Shown here piece after piece: positions 1-12,500 of a DNA stretch of 64,000 nucleotides (positions are counted from its first letter, which is position 1; the number at the start of each line of letters is the position of its first letter). A model generated the notes under the pieces. The model saw only the letters and a list, made by a program, of their open reading frames with translations, ran no database searches and was not told where the DNA came from. The position numbers and the translations under genes were made by a program. Origin of the DNA: Rhynchospora pubera (Eukaryota; Streptophyta; Magnoliopsida; Poales; Cyperaceae); the NCBI GenBank assembly GCA_028095005.1, contig CM051460.1, positions 71,029,676 to 71,093,675 of the forward strand, written 5' to 3'.

Positions 1-1664
1 ATCCATGTGTAAATCACGAAAATTTTGATCGTTTCGTCTGGACGAAACGATCAACAAAATAAAAAATATGTTTCGTTGCATAAGATGAAATGATCAACGC
101 AACTGCTCATTTGCGCCATCGTCTCGATCATTTTGCAGTCCTAATTATGCACAATTATGAATGAACCGGTTGGTCTAGCCAGTTAAGTCCGGTTTTAATT
201 AAAAGTTTAAAACCGACCGGGGTTGATTGGCCTTTCTATAGGCCTGGGATTGGGCCGGGTATGCCCATGGACTCACGGATCGGACGCACTATTTTTCTCA
301 AGTGGGCTGAGCTTAGTTCGATTAGGGCCGAAAACCCGGCTCGGCCCTCACATAAACCTACGCTCGACTAAAGCTTGTCGAGCTTGTCGTTAGGCCCTCA
401 GTCTGACTCGGCTCCGCCCCTGTCGGCTCTCGAAGTCTCGAACCTTGTCGCCTTCTCGCCGTTCATTGACCTTCCCGTTCTTCGAGCTCCGCCTGAAACT
501 CAACTCTAGTCTCTCAAGCTTGAAGCTTCTCTCCCCTCGTTTCAATTGTCGGAATTGTCGTTTGGATTGTTGGGTAAATTCAATTCTTTATTTGCTCAAT
601 GCATTTTTGGTTTGGAAAATATGTACCAAGTAATAATGGGTAACAACTTAATTGCGTAAGACTTGAGGGTCAATTGGTGAGTTTGCAGAGGATATAATCA
701 GTGCTAAGGTAAAGGTTAATTGGTTTCCCTCGATTAGTTGGTCCAATTCGGTTGGAGTTTTTATTTATTAAAAGTCAAATTAAAACTTTGCCTCAACCCT
801 AGTAATTGTTATTTAAAAGGTCAGTAAAATGCTTCCTAGCATTAGCTTTCTTTTCGTGCTATTCTTTTAGCTTCTGAGAAAACTTTGATAGCTTATCTTT
901 TATTTGATGTGTTTGTGGTGCTTAGTGGAGATAATCCTGAGACTAGGAATGGCTTATTGGAAGTACAAAAAGCTTTCAAAGATGCTGGGTTGAATTTCTC
1001 AAAACAGGTTTTTATCTCTGGTTCTTATTTTTGGCTTTCAAGTTGCTTTCCTGTACCATAGCATGGGGCCTAGGAAGGAAGATTTCTCATTGCATAGGAT
1101 TGTTTTTGTAATCAGTATTCACTATACTTCAAAGCACAAAATCTGGCATAAGGTGTTCATTTCATGATCATCATTTGCCAAATTTTGACAGAGTTGCATT
1201 TCAAATCCAGATTATGTTCATTTGCCTAATTTTGCATAGCAAGTTCATACAGAGGCACTTTTCATAAACAAAAAATTATGTTTATTGATGCTTGATGGGT
1301 TGTACAGAAAGTACTTTATTCCTGCAGACTGAGTTTGTTTGGTGACTTGATTTGTTGGGTCATTAATTGCTTGTACTTTGTACTTGAGTTTGTTTGTAAG
1401 TGTCTAAATTACATTATATGAATAAGTAAATACTAAAGGAGAAATCAAACTTCTATTTACACGTGCTGGTCAAGTACAAGAATATAACTTATAGTGAAAC
1501 TCAAATAAAGAGGATACATTTCCTGAGACTTGAAATAGCCTGATTATCATATTTTATACAATTAACACAAATAAGAAGCTACAAGCACCTATCTGTGTGT
1601 GATTATGTGGCTGTTGATTCTCTAATTAGATACAATATTTGAAGGATTTTTCTTTATTTATTAG
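1..1664. other. Intergenic, with one unidentified exon-like segment
   Basis: I see no complete gene. Positions 160-420 are GC-richer than the surroundings and contain repeated GGGCC/CCGG motifs of the kind found near hAT element ends, but I could not pair two termini. Positions 903-1007 read openly on the plus strand (containing LSGDNPETRNGLLEVQKAF) and end in CAG followed by GTTTTT, like an exon with a donor site. I do not recognise the protein. A short open frame at 445-633 has no recognisable features and is not called. Confidence 0.4.
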
Positions 1665-1934
1665 CTTTTCAACATTTTGCAATACTGGAAACAAAATTGT
1701 GGATTATATCCCACGCTTGCAAAGATGGCTAGGGATTTCTTGTCGGTGCAAGCATCAAGTGTTGCTTCCGAGTCTGCTTTTAGCACAGCGGGCCGACTGA
1801 CCGATCATCTCCGCACCTCAATGAATAGTGAAACCATCGAGTGTCTCGTGTGCTCAAAGGATTGGTTTGGTCCAAAGGAGGAAGCATTTGATTTGAACAA
1901 ATACCTACCTTTAATACGAAGGTCTGATCAGTGA
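1665..1934 (+). pseudogene. hAT transposase C-terminal dimerisation fragment
   Basis: This stretch encodes about 89 residues matching the C-terminal dimerisation region of plant hAT (Ac/Ds-type) transposases. The family hallmark is visible: YWK, then a spaced P-LA-MARDFLSVQ block, then SVASESAFSTAGR and a final region with the conserved CSKDW. The region follows a TTTATTAG splice-acceptor-like sequence and ends in TGA. There is no ATG; the open frame that begins at 1677 starts with TTG, so this is probably the last exon of a transposase gene. No BED zinc finger or RNase H-like catalytic part was found upstream in 1.6 kb, so the copy is truncated. The dimerisation region normally allows transposase oligomerisation in the nucleus. 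I infer a dead hAT remnant; matching terminal repeats and an 8-bp duplication could not be assigned. Confidence 0.8.
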
Positions 1935-3461
1935 AGGTACAATAGCTTAACACTACTTAATTTTTAATTTATGTTGGTAGTAAAAGCGCATGGTATTAAT
2001 GAATACAAAAATTTTTAATTTCTGTTTTGATTTTAATGCATAGGTCATTACTGCAATGGTGATTATGGTGTGCTACTGGATGATGTAAGTTATCATTTCT
2101 GCAATTACACTTATGACTTACTATTATAATAATTTCTACTTATTTTGATACACTTATGAGTATACAGTAAAGGTTTATCCTTAATTTTTTGAAATAACAT
2201 TTTGCAATTTCAAATACCCAAACAATCAAAATGAAATTGTTCATAATTATAAAAATAATGAAAGTCAAACAAAATGCCAATTTTTTGTGGCCTTGTTGTT
2301 CTGACATATAATCTATTTTCTATTGTATGCATAGTCTGAACATTTGTATTTATATGATGCACTTTATGCGAAAAGATAGCTGGTGCTCAAAGCTTTTGTA
2401 CCAGTATAGAACAGTGTAGTAAATTTTTTGTCTAGTGATACTTGATTATTATTTTTAATCTTTGAACCTGATGTTTGTGCACTGTTACAGTGTCTTGTTA
2501 GCACATAACTTGTACCAAGGAACTCTATTGGTTGGTACAGCTTGATATTATAGCTTTCAGTATTTCACCTCTGTTCTCTCTTTTTTTTCTTTGATAGGTC
2601 GTTCTATAATAGAAATACAATAGATAACTTTGTCAAACAGCTGAAAGATCGACAGGTTAGATATTTATTTGTTCTGAACAAGCCCTTAGAACAATCAGGT
2701 GTCTAGATGATTGTAAGAGCACAACGTTGCCTTGCCTTGCCTTGCATAAAAAACTGTGTTTGTAACAAGCAACAGAGAGCCCGTAGTGGCAAAGTCTGAA
2801 TGTCAGATTAAATAGCTCATGGTATTTTGTAATGAAACAATGTTAATGAATTCATCAGATTATGCATATTCAATCTGGATATTTGTTTTTGTCTTTTACT
2901 CGTTTTATTACTATATGTCAGTATGAACTTGTAATTTTGGTTGGATTAATGAGATATGAAACGCTTGATCCGTGCCTTTTCTTCATAAAAATTTCTAGAC
3001 TGGTGTAGACAACGATTAGAATTAAAAAAATGTTAGCCGAAGAAACTACATTTCAAAAAAACGTACAATCCGTCTCGTATTTGTGAAAAATATTTTTTTT
3101 AATTAACGTGAAAATATTTGATACCACATACTTATAGGCTTAAAGTAATGCCTAACAACATCAATCAGAGGTATTATGTTTTTTAAAAAAAATTTGTCAA
3201 AGGATTATAAGGCTTTTGTATATTAGTATCGAATAGCTTCTGTAAAAATCGCTAACCCAGGCCTCAGGGCTTGGCTCGATGGCTTTTCTGGACATGACCA
3301 AGAATTAGAGAGAGGGTCGATTATTTGCCGGAAAAAAGAAGGCTGGACTCGATTCAGACAGAAATTTTTTCTTAAGCGGGCCGAGCCAGTTATCCTGCTC
3401 GGACTGGCCCATCAGCAGCGCTACCTTTCTATCCTGATACATCCGGTCTTAATTAATAGTG
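1935..3461. other. Intergenic, with exon-like pieces downstream of the hAT fragment
   Basis: No complete gene. A segment at about 2600-2656 lies between an AG and a GT and reads SFYNRNTIDNFVKQLKDRQ, with good exon character but no family I can name. Around 3260-3410 the sequence becomes GC-rich with GGCCGAGCC-type motifs resembling those at 240-400, which might be the far side of a degraded hAT element. The rest is AT-rich and featureless. Confidence 0.35.
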
Positions 3462-3466
3462 AAGCA

Positions 3467-3901
3467 TGTTAGATAATTGAAATATTAATTCGTAATAATA
3501 CTTCTGAAATTACTTAATAAGGATCACGTAATTCATATAAAATTAAATAAATTCATAAGTTAGAACTTACAATTTTGTAGAGAAGACATCTTGATGCGGA
3601 AATTTGATCTTCTCCAATTTCCCTTAGTCCAAAATGATGGCAGAAAATAATGGCGTTTTTCTGAAATTTTGGTTTTCTTTTGTTGGGCGAAAAAATATGG
3701 GAAAAGGTGCCACTTTTTTATAAAATTTCAGAATAATGACTAAGGTAATTGAAGGGATCAAATTCTGAATAAATCTGGTCCATTGATTTTCCATCCAAAT
3801 CGATGCACCCTTTAATTATATTTCATAAATGAACTTGGTTCATATTTAATAATATAGGCCACATTAAATTATAATTAATATTAATAATATTAATTATAAC
3901 A
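3467..3901 (-). repeat. 3' LTR of the outer Copia element
   Basis: This 435-bp repeat matches 19166-19601 almost base for base. On the plus strand it begins TGTTAGATAATTG and ends TAATTATAACA. It is preceded by the target duplication AAGCA. The differences from the partner are six substitutions and one T in a homopolymer. Confidence 0.95.
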
Positions 3902-3916
3902 TTCTCCCACTTGGCC
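3902..3916 (-). other. Polypurine tract of the outer Copia element
   Basis: Read on the minus strand, the bases just inside the 3' LTR are GGCCAAGTGGGAGAA. This is the typical plant Copia plus-strand priming tract and it abuts the LTR. The same core (GGCCAAGTGGGAGA) lies at the matching place in the inner element. Confidence 0.85.
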
Positions 3917-4229
3917 TATAAAATATCATAATAAAACACAAATTCTGAATTGGCCAATAAAAACATAAACCTTGTTCAGTTAGAATTACCGAACTAAACT
4001 AATATAATCAAAATAACTATTATTGTTATTTGATCCCTATTAATTATAGAAATGACATTCTTTCCAACATATGGTTAATTAAATTCATTCGATCCACATA
4101 AGTATATTTGCTTATATAAATTACATTAATGCGCAAACATAAGAAATAAGCAAACAATATAAATTCAGTCAATACATAAATGAAGCTTCAATACGTAACT
4201 TAATTAATACATTATCGTTCATTACAACA

Positions 4230-6448
4230 TCACAAGTCACTAACCAAACCCATGCCGGCTACATGCTCCTTGAAAAGAGTAGGTGGTAGTGCTTTTGTTA
4301 GAGAATCAGCTAACATAAATCTTGTATTGATGTGTTGTATGACAATGACATTATCCTTAATTTTCCTTCTAACAACAAGATATTTGATGTCAATCCATTT
4401 AGTAGCACCGCTGGACTTGTTATTTTTAGAGAAGAAAACAACAGCCTCATTATCACAAAATAGCATGAGTGGTCTTGCAATACTTTCAATTACTTGAAGT
4501 TCAGGTATGAAATTCTTCAACCAAACTGCTTGACTAGTAGCTTCAAAACACGCCACAAATTCTGCTTGCATAGTGGAAGATGCAACTAAGGACTGTTTGG
4601 CACTCTTCCATGAAATTGGTCCCCCTGCAAGCATGAATATGTATCCTGATGTGGATTTCTTTGTGTCTACACATCCAGCAAAATCCGAATCAGAATAACC
4701 AATGACCTCAAGGTTATCGGACTTTCTGTAAGTAAGCATGTAGTCTTTAGTCCCTTGCAAATAGCGTAAGACTTTCTTAGCAGCTCGCCAATGATCCAAA
4801 CCTGGATTTGATTGATATCGGCCAAGCATGCCAACTACAAATGCAATATCAGGACGTGTGCAAACTTGAGCATACATTAAGCTTCCAACAACCGAAGCAT
4901 ACTCATTCTTTTCCATTTGCTTACGTTCTGATTCAGTTTTGGGACATTGAGCCTTGCTGAATTTGTCACCTTTGAAAATGGGAGCAACACTTGGAGAACA
5001 ATTTTGCATATTGTAGCGCTTAAGCATTTTCTCGATATATGCCTTTTGTGATAAACCTAAGAGACCACGAGACCGATCACGGTGGATTTCAATGCCTATG
5101 ACATAAGAGGCTTCACCAAGATCTTTCATTTCAAATTTCTTTGAAAGAAAACGTTTTGTATCGTACAACATGTCTAAATCACTGCTTGCTAACAAAATGT
5201 CATCCACATACAAAACAAGAATGATAAATCTGCTCCCACTAACCTTGAGATATATGCATTGATCAAAAGTGTTTTCTTGAAATCCAAATTCTGTTATGAC
5301 CTCATCAAACTTGAGATACCATTGTCTTGAAGCTTGCTTTAACCCATAAATTGATCGCTTCAACCGACAGCCCATATGTTCCTTGCCTTTAACAACAAAA
5401 CCTTCAGGTTGTTTCATGAAAATTTCTTCATGCAAGTCACCATTAAGGAATGCGGTTTTCACGTCCATTTGATGCAACTCGAGATCAAAATGAGCTACAA
5501 GAGCTAAAACAATTCTTAATGAATCTTTCTTTGAGACAGGAGAAAAAGTATTATCATAATGTATACCTTCTTGTTGCGTAAAGCATTTAGCAACCAGTCG
5601 GGCCTTGTATCTTTCGATGTTACCATGAGAATCGGTTTTAGTTTTGTAAACCCATTTGCATCCTACGGGTTTAACACCTTTAGGTAACTCAACAAGGTCC
5701 CAAACATCATTTTGTTGCATTGAGTTCATCTCATCATTCATGACTTCCAGCCACTGAGATGACTTATCACTTTTCATGGCGTCCTTGAAGGAGATAGGAT
5801 CATCTCCATGACCTATATCGCCACCTTCTTCAGTAAGGTATACAATATAATCATCAGGTATTGCAGATTTTCGTTCTCTTTGCGACTTGCGTAAAGGTTC
5901 TTGTGGCAGCAAAGGTACTTCTTCATTGTTAGTACCTTCATTTAGTAATAATGGAGAAACAGAACTTGTAGCCTCTGAAATGATCGAAATTGGAACATAA
6001 ATTCGATCTTCTTCATCGAGGTTTATAGTTCGTTTTTCATTACTCCCACTAATGTTGCCATTTTCAAAAAATACTGCATGTCTTGTCTCAACAATTCTAG
6101 TGGTATGCGAGGGACAATAAAATCTAAAACCTTTGGACCTCTCTGGATAACCTATGAAAGAACAACTGACAGTTTTGGAATCCAATTTCTTAATTTGTGG
6201 ATTGTAGACTTTTGCTTCAGCAGGGCAGCCCCACACGCGTAAGTATCCTAGTTGCGGTTTTCTTCCAGTCCACAATTCATAAGGTGTTGTTGGAACAGAT
6301 TTACTAGGAACTCGATTGAGAACATGTGTGGCTGTTTTTAAAGCCTCAGACCACAAAAATTCTGGTAAAGTGGTATTGCATATCATACTTCGTACCATAT
6401 CCATTAACGTACGATTACGCCTTTCAGCCACTCCATTTTGCCGAGGAT
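4230..6448 (-). pseudogene. Copia integrase C-terminal part, reverse transcriptase and RNase H
   Basis: This open frame of about 733 codons is the 3' part of the outer element's polyprotein. It begins inside the integrase (AERRNRTLMDMVRSM, carrying the last acidic catalytic residue region). The integrase C-terminal region and a variable linker follow, then the Copia reverse transcriptase with its YVDDILLAS active-site motif. The RNase H domain follows (YSDSDFAGCVDTKKSTSGY, and AEFVACFEA near the end). It stops at SLTKALPP...VSDL. There is no real start codon: the frame's first codon is GTG inside the integrase, and the sequence continues to the edge of the inner LTR at 6454. The other half of the integrase lies at 16133-16446, in the same phase once the CACCC duplication is counted once. 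No internal stop is present in this part. Confidence 0.92.
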
Positions 6449-6453
6449 CACCC

Positions 6454-8218
6454 TGTTAGAAAGTGTGCTAATTTTCATTTTTATGCTAATTACCAATTAA
6501 TTAACCAAGCAAACATAGCACACACAAGATCTAGTACACAAGCTATTCAAACACACGAGAAAAAGGATTGGAAGTATACCTCTCTTGGTATCGCAACCAA
6601 GAGGCTCGTTCCAATGCGTTGGTGTCGGTGGCGTGCTCTCCAAGAACCTCCACGCCGTGCTCCTCGAGTCCACTAAGGAATTAACCACCTTCTCTAATCA
6701 ATTATGCTAGTAATTGAGAGAATTGTGCCTAATTCCAAAGCTTTCCCTTTCTATTTAATTCTCCAATTAATTTAGTGGAAAAGCTTGCTCAACACATGAG
6801 CTAGGTGGTGTGTGGAAGAGAGAAAGAGGAATAGAAAATTCTGAAATTTTCTTTTCTTCCTTGTGAGGTGCGGCCAAAGAGAGAAGGAGAGAGAGAGGTG
6901 TGTGGAGGCTAGGGGTTTGCTCCCAAAGAACACCCCTTTATATAGGCCACTCAACCTAGCTCTCATCCAACATTACATGGACAAAAATACCCCTTGCCCT
7001 AGCCGCACCTACCTACCCCATTTATGGGTTGGGCCTCAAGTTAAGTTGAGCCCAATACTCTTCCATTTAAATGCACATTCCATTGGACATTAAATTAACC
7101 AATTAATTTAAAGCCCAATTAGCTCAAATAATTAAATGTGTTGATTATAATTAATTATTAACTATTTAATAATTAATATGGAATTAGTCAATGCATTAAA
7201 TTATTTCTATATGATCTATTTGACTTAATTAATCATAACGGTCCATAACGGCATACGATTAATTAATCAACTTATCATATTTTGCAAAACCAATTGTTGC
7301 AAATAAATAATTAATGCACGTGTGGTTAAACACCTTATTATGTGTGACCCTTTGAGGATTTATGCTATGTTGGACATGGAATTAAATCGCTATTTAATTC
7401 CAATAATCATAAGCGGTATCTAGCAACACGTTATGATTCCCAATTCACATAAATAGTGTACTGTTACAATATTTCAATCCTGCATAAGAGAATAATTAGT
7501 TTCTCTATTTTGATTCTTATGTCTCACGATATCATCGTATAATCCAAGATAGGAATGTGTCATTCTTGCAGATTATACGTTTCTTGATCTAGAGATAATT
7601 GTATAAAGTTGCATGCAAACAATCTATCTCCATCAAGGGGCCCAAACAGATATCGTCACTCACTAAGTGAATTAATGAGGGACATACGGTTTTCTTGATG
7701 ATTAACTTTTCCCCGCACAATTCAAGAGAACATAAATAAAGTCCGTATAGCAGCCCTTATCGGGAATCAGCGGTAGACAGTATTTATTGAACCTATCCTC
7801 ATGTGGAAAAGATAAACATCTCAAACTTAGAACCAAAATCACAACGAAATAAACAATGACACATAACACAATCCATATGTTTATTTCGATGGGTCAAGTC
7901 CTGTGCTATGTTCCATAACATACACATATGCAACTAAGTTGGTAACTCTTTACCTATGATTAGTAGAACTTAATCATCACTTAACTTGCATACTAATCTT
8001 TTATGATAATTAATGTTCCTTGTTAATTATCAAGATTATGGACCGTTTAGATTTATTATTGTCATTCTAAAGAATGATCAACAGAGATCTACAATTCAGA
8101 TCCTCAACCTGAATGATCTGTCAATAATAAACCTAGGAACAGATGATAAAATATCATCCAAAACATAAACTAATAATTAAGTCATTAAATTATTGACTTC
8201 TAGGACATAACTCTAACA
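6454..8218 (-). repeat. 3' LTR of the inner element
   Basis: This 1,765-bp LTR is identical by eye to 14363-16127 except at one position. Read on the minus strand, it carries a clear TATA box, CTATATAAAG, at 6936-6945. The short open frames of 60-80 codons inside it occur identically in the other LTR and have no coding signature; I do not treat them as genes. Confidence 0.94.
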
Positions 8219-8232
8219 ATCTCCCACTTGGC
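8219..8232 (-). other. Polypurine tract of the inner element
   Basis: On the minus strand this reads CCAAGTGGGAGAT and directly abuts the 3' LTR. It shares its core with the outer element's tract at 3902-3916. Confidence 0.8.
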
Positions 8233-8599
8233 CTAGAGTCAATCAGTAGTGACTTCTAGCCAACGAAGAATTGAGAACAATGTCATATATCTACATATAT
8301 ACATGTCTCGGACCTCAAAATAAATAATACGCTTATAGCTAGTTACTCATACGTCCACCACGTATGGATGCATAACTGCATCTCGTATACTGCTCAAGGT
8401 AGAGGTCGTGCTAGAGTGTTCGCTGTGTTCGCGAACCTATCCAAAAAATGTTTGACTATATATATATACTCCTATATATATTCTTGATCACCATCATATG
8501 ATATCAAGTGATATCGTTATAGATCATATTTGAATCTCCAATGTAACATTGGGCTCTTAGGAGTAAGTTATGGTTCGAGATGCTTAGAACCATAATAAC

Positions 8600-9545
8600 T
8601 CAACTAAGAAATCGATCTGAAATAAACTTCTTTTATTGCTTCACAAGTTGCTATGTATTTTGCTTTGGTGACGGAAACAGTTGTAATATTCCATTTAGAA
8701 CACCTTCTAAATTTACAACACCACCTTTTAGCAAAATATGCAGTTCAACTGTGATTATATCAATCTTTCGAAAAACTAGCATTAGTGTAATTAACTTACA
8801 CGAGCTCCTTTTAAGAGATGAAACATTATATCACTCTTTCTCATAAGGTACTCGAGGATATCCTTGACTATCGTCCTAATGTGTCTCTCTTGTATCCATT
8901 CGACAACTGTTTGTCATATCTTTTGGATACTACACATTGGGGCATATGCATAAATATGGCGTACACAATGAAACTCATAATGAAGGAATGCTTGAACTAT
9001 TTCATGCACTTTCTCGAATCGAGTTGCAATAGACTGAGTTAAAACACTCAAGTCATGCCATGTGACGTATAGTTAGACATCCTTTCTTGGAGTGTAACTT
9101 TCGTGTTTCTAGAACACTTCGTCAATATATGCATATTTGCTCAAACCTAACATCCATCATAATCTATCTTTATAGATTTTGTTTCCTAGGATTAGGTGAC
9201 TTCGCCCAAGTTCTCATTTGAGAAAGCATTCTCCAAAGAGATCTCGACAATATTCATTTTCTTAATGTTAATGTTATTCCCAATTTAATGAATTGTTATC
9301 TTGAACAATACAAGCAATACAATTATGCTCCCACTGAATATCTTGTTTATACAAGATACTTTTGACGAAGTTCAACTCCTTGACTTCCTTGTCAAAACTT
9401 TTATTCCAATCTCCACAACACTTGCTTTAATCCATTTATGGATCCTTGAAGCATGCGTATGTTTTTAGCAATACATAAAACCTCGATTTGTGTCAAATGC
9501 ACAACATCATCCTTCATTCATACGAAGAAGGCGGTTTTTTTGTGT
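8600..9545 (-). pseudogene. Decayed Copia RNase H and reverse transcriptase in the inner element
   Basis: Minus-strand translation around 8620-8680 gives AKYIATCEAIKEVYF, recognisable as the Copia RNase H segment usually read as AEYIAACEA. Around 9410-9540 it gives KTAFF, then HLTQIEV, then LQGSINGLKQ, matching in order the reverse transcriptase blocks KTAFLNG, the QPEGF region and the LQ-SIYGLKQ block. Stops and frame changes lie between the pieces and no frame is long. The catalytic YVDD box was not found. These are remains of a Copia pol gene, too decayed to work, inside an element whose LTRs look new. Confidence 0.7.
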
Positions 9546-12500
9546 TTTTCCATATATCAATATATATGAAATACAACTATTGCTAGAATGATCTTTATTG
9601 ACTTTTACATAGCCACAAGCAAGAGGTTGTGCTTTGTACGTAGTCAACTAGTCATCGACTTAGACATAGCTACAAGCGAGAAGCCGCGCTTTGTACATAG
9701 TCGATTTGTTATCCATGTCGATCTTTCCTTTTGAAGATCTAAAACGTTCTTGATGGATTGCTCCTTAATGAACGTCAACCAAGGTCTATACCTTGTTGTT
9801 ATACATGGATTTTATTTAAAGATCATATGAATTCAAACCATATATGTGGAATCGGATCGTTCCATCGTTTTTCTTGTTTATCAACGGATTCTCATATGCT
9901 AAGTTTGAGAATGTCGTGAAGCCAATGCACCAAACGGCTTAGGCAATCAACTCTCGTTGATCTTTTGTAGGACTGGTACTTGAGGTTCATGAACTGCTTC
10001 CACAATGAATTGTTGAACGAGTTCTTGACTCCTCATATATTCCATGAGTTTCTCGAATCATCATCAACTCGTGATATGGTTGAGTCCTCATTGGAAGGAG
10101 CGTACTATTAAACTTCTTTTCAAAACAACTTGTGAATGAAGTTCCGCTCAACTCCCACTAAGCACCATGTATGGAGTGACAAGTTTCCCATAAGAGTACT
10201 TCTTGTAGTGACGCATAAACTCCTTTAATGCTCACTTTACTCCCACTACTTCTTCTTGAGAATTTCAATTCATCAAGACTACATTATGATTAGCAACAAC
10301 TACTTTGTTCTTATCATATTCGTGGAAGTAGTGCCTTTTAATATAAAGCATCCTACAAATATATAGTGTCTTATTTGGTTTAAGCTTACAAGTCCACAAT
10401 ACTTGAAATAAGCTTCTCAACACCAAATCTCGAGAAGTATTATACTTAGAGATCAAAATCTCGTAAGAAACCTTCCTCAATAGACTTTGATGGAACACTA
10501 TTCAGTGTAAACAATATTGTCCTCAAACATAATTTCCCTAATACGAGTCGAATAAGTCAATTTGATTTATTATCGATCGAACTATACAAAATATTGTTCG
10601 ATACCTCCATTCTTGGACACATTATTCCATAATGTTCCTCATGGAGTGAGTTATGAAACTATTTTCATACTCTTTAGATAATACTTCAAATTATATGACT
10701 TAACTACTTATTTGCCACGATTAATTGTAAGACTTTTCTTTTTCCTTGAACGGTCTTTTTAACTTCACACTTGAACTCCTTTGAACTAGTCAAAAAGTTC
10801 ATACTTATACCTTATCAAATAGATATGTTAATATCTACAATGATCGTTGGTTAAGTAGTAAAGTATCAACAACCTTTCATTGCACAAGTACTTATTGGTC
10901 TTTATACATCGATATGTATAAGTCCTAATCAAGTCACTTGTCCTTAAACCTTTGTAGGTTAAAGGCGCTTTTGTCATTTAACAAACATGATTCGCATATC
11001 AATCGATTTGAAATCGAATTGAATTTCGAGCTCTACGTTACGTAGACTCTCATAATGCGATTCTCGTTTATATATGTGACTAAGCGGTTATATATAACAT
11101 GAAAGTCAAATACTTTATGTCAAGTCTTACGCATCATATTTGTCATTCATAACTTGTTTATCTATTTCAAGCAAATTCCATCAAGATGCATGAAATCATA
11201 TAAACAAATTCATAATAAAAGAACTTGTCTTTTATTAAACATAGTTATCCATCATCAAATATGAAATGGAGACGCTATGAGAGGTTTTAGAATTAAGGTA
11301 TGCAACCTTCAATTCCTAAACAAACTCTTAATAAAGATAACTCTACGTATTCAATGGTAATGACTTAAATGAATAAGTCATCTCCTATACGGAGTTTACT
11401 TTATATCTCTCGAACATTCTCTTATTCTTCATTGCCAACACATTTCGTTAAATGCGAGCATATGAACTAGTATCAAGTTACTAGTGTAAATTAGAGATAG
11501 TGAGATAGTTTGAACGACAAATACACTTTAGGATTAGAATATTTCTAATCGTCACAATCATGGTACTTCGGACAACCTTTCAAATGCCTCCCTATACGGC
11601 AAATGAAACATCTCATGTGACACATGGTCATAAATGAGGGTCTCGAAAATTTCAACTCATACCTTAGTGAAGTATTTCTTGAATACTTAACCAATTACCT
11701 TTTTGCATCAACAATTGTGCGAAGAAGGTAACATTATATCCTTTATAATTCCAAAGAGATCGTATGACAATATCAACAATCCTTGATATCGGAGATTAAT
11801 ATCTCTAGTCATCAATTAGCTACTTAAATCTTTCGATTTGTAAGCCAATGAAAACGTTCATGTATCCTTTTAAAGAAGAATCTCTTGGTCAAATCATACT
11901 CTTTATACTCGATCATAAATGATGGAGTTAATATCTACTTTCTCCAAGAACACTTTCTTGAGTAAGTGGATGAGAGCGTACGAGTTAGATCTAGTCCATA
12001 TGAATTCTCTAATTCAAAGGTCTAGAAATTTTAAATGAGGATATTAGCCATACGCTTTATTAAATAACTTTTCGCCAAAAGTCAATCAATTATCGCGTTG
12101 CTACGTTCGGGTAGTTTGAGGAAAGTTTTGGGAATTGACATACTCAAATTTCTCTTCACTAAGATCATGTCTTAGGAATCGGTATTACTTCTTTCAAGTA
12201 ACTACCTTTTAGAAACGAGTTTGTTCATTTTTCAAAGATTGATCGCAACAAAATTAACAATTTTAACATCTATAACAAAATCAATTTACGGTCATTTAGT
12301 TTATGCAATTGTTTTATTTATAACAAATAAAACTCCCACTATATTTATTTAATGTCCCTAATATAGTAGGTTTTCCAAGATCCCTATTTTTGTTGAGATG
12401 GTGCTAGCGTCGGCGTGACACCAAAACAACTAGATAAGGTAGGTTCTCCAACCAATCATTCCATATGATTCTTGGTTTGTGAAATATCACATGTATATCC

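Noticed and set aside
238..3280. A full hAT element bounded by GGCCTGGG (about 241) and CCCAGGCC (about 3256)
   Set aside because: The ends match only over a few bases and no 8-bp duplication flanks them.
6497..6966. Short open frames inside the inner LTRs (and the same ones near 14406-15002)
   Set aside because: They recur only because the two LTRs are identical; both strands are open and none shows a family motif or suitable context.
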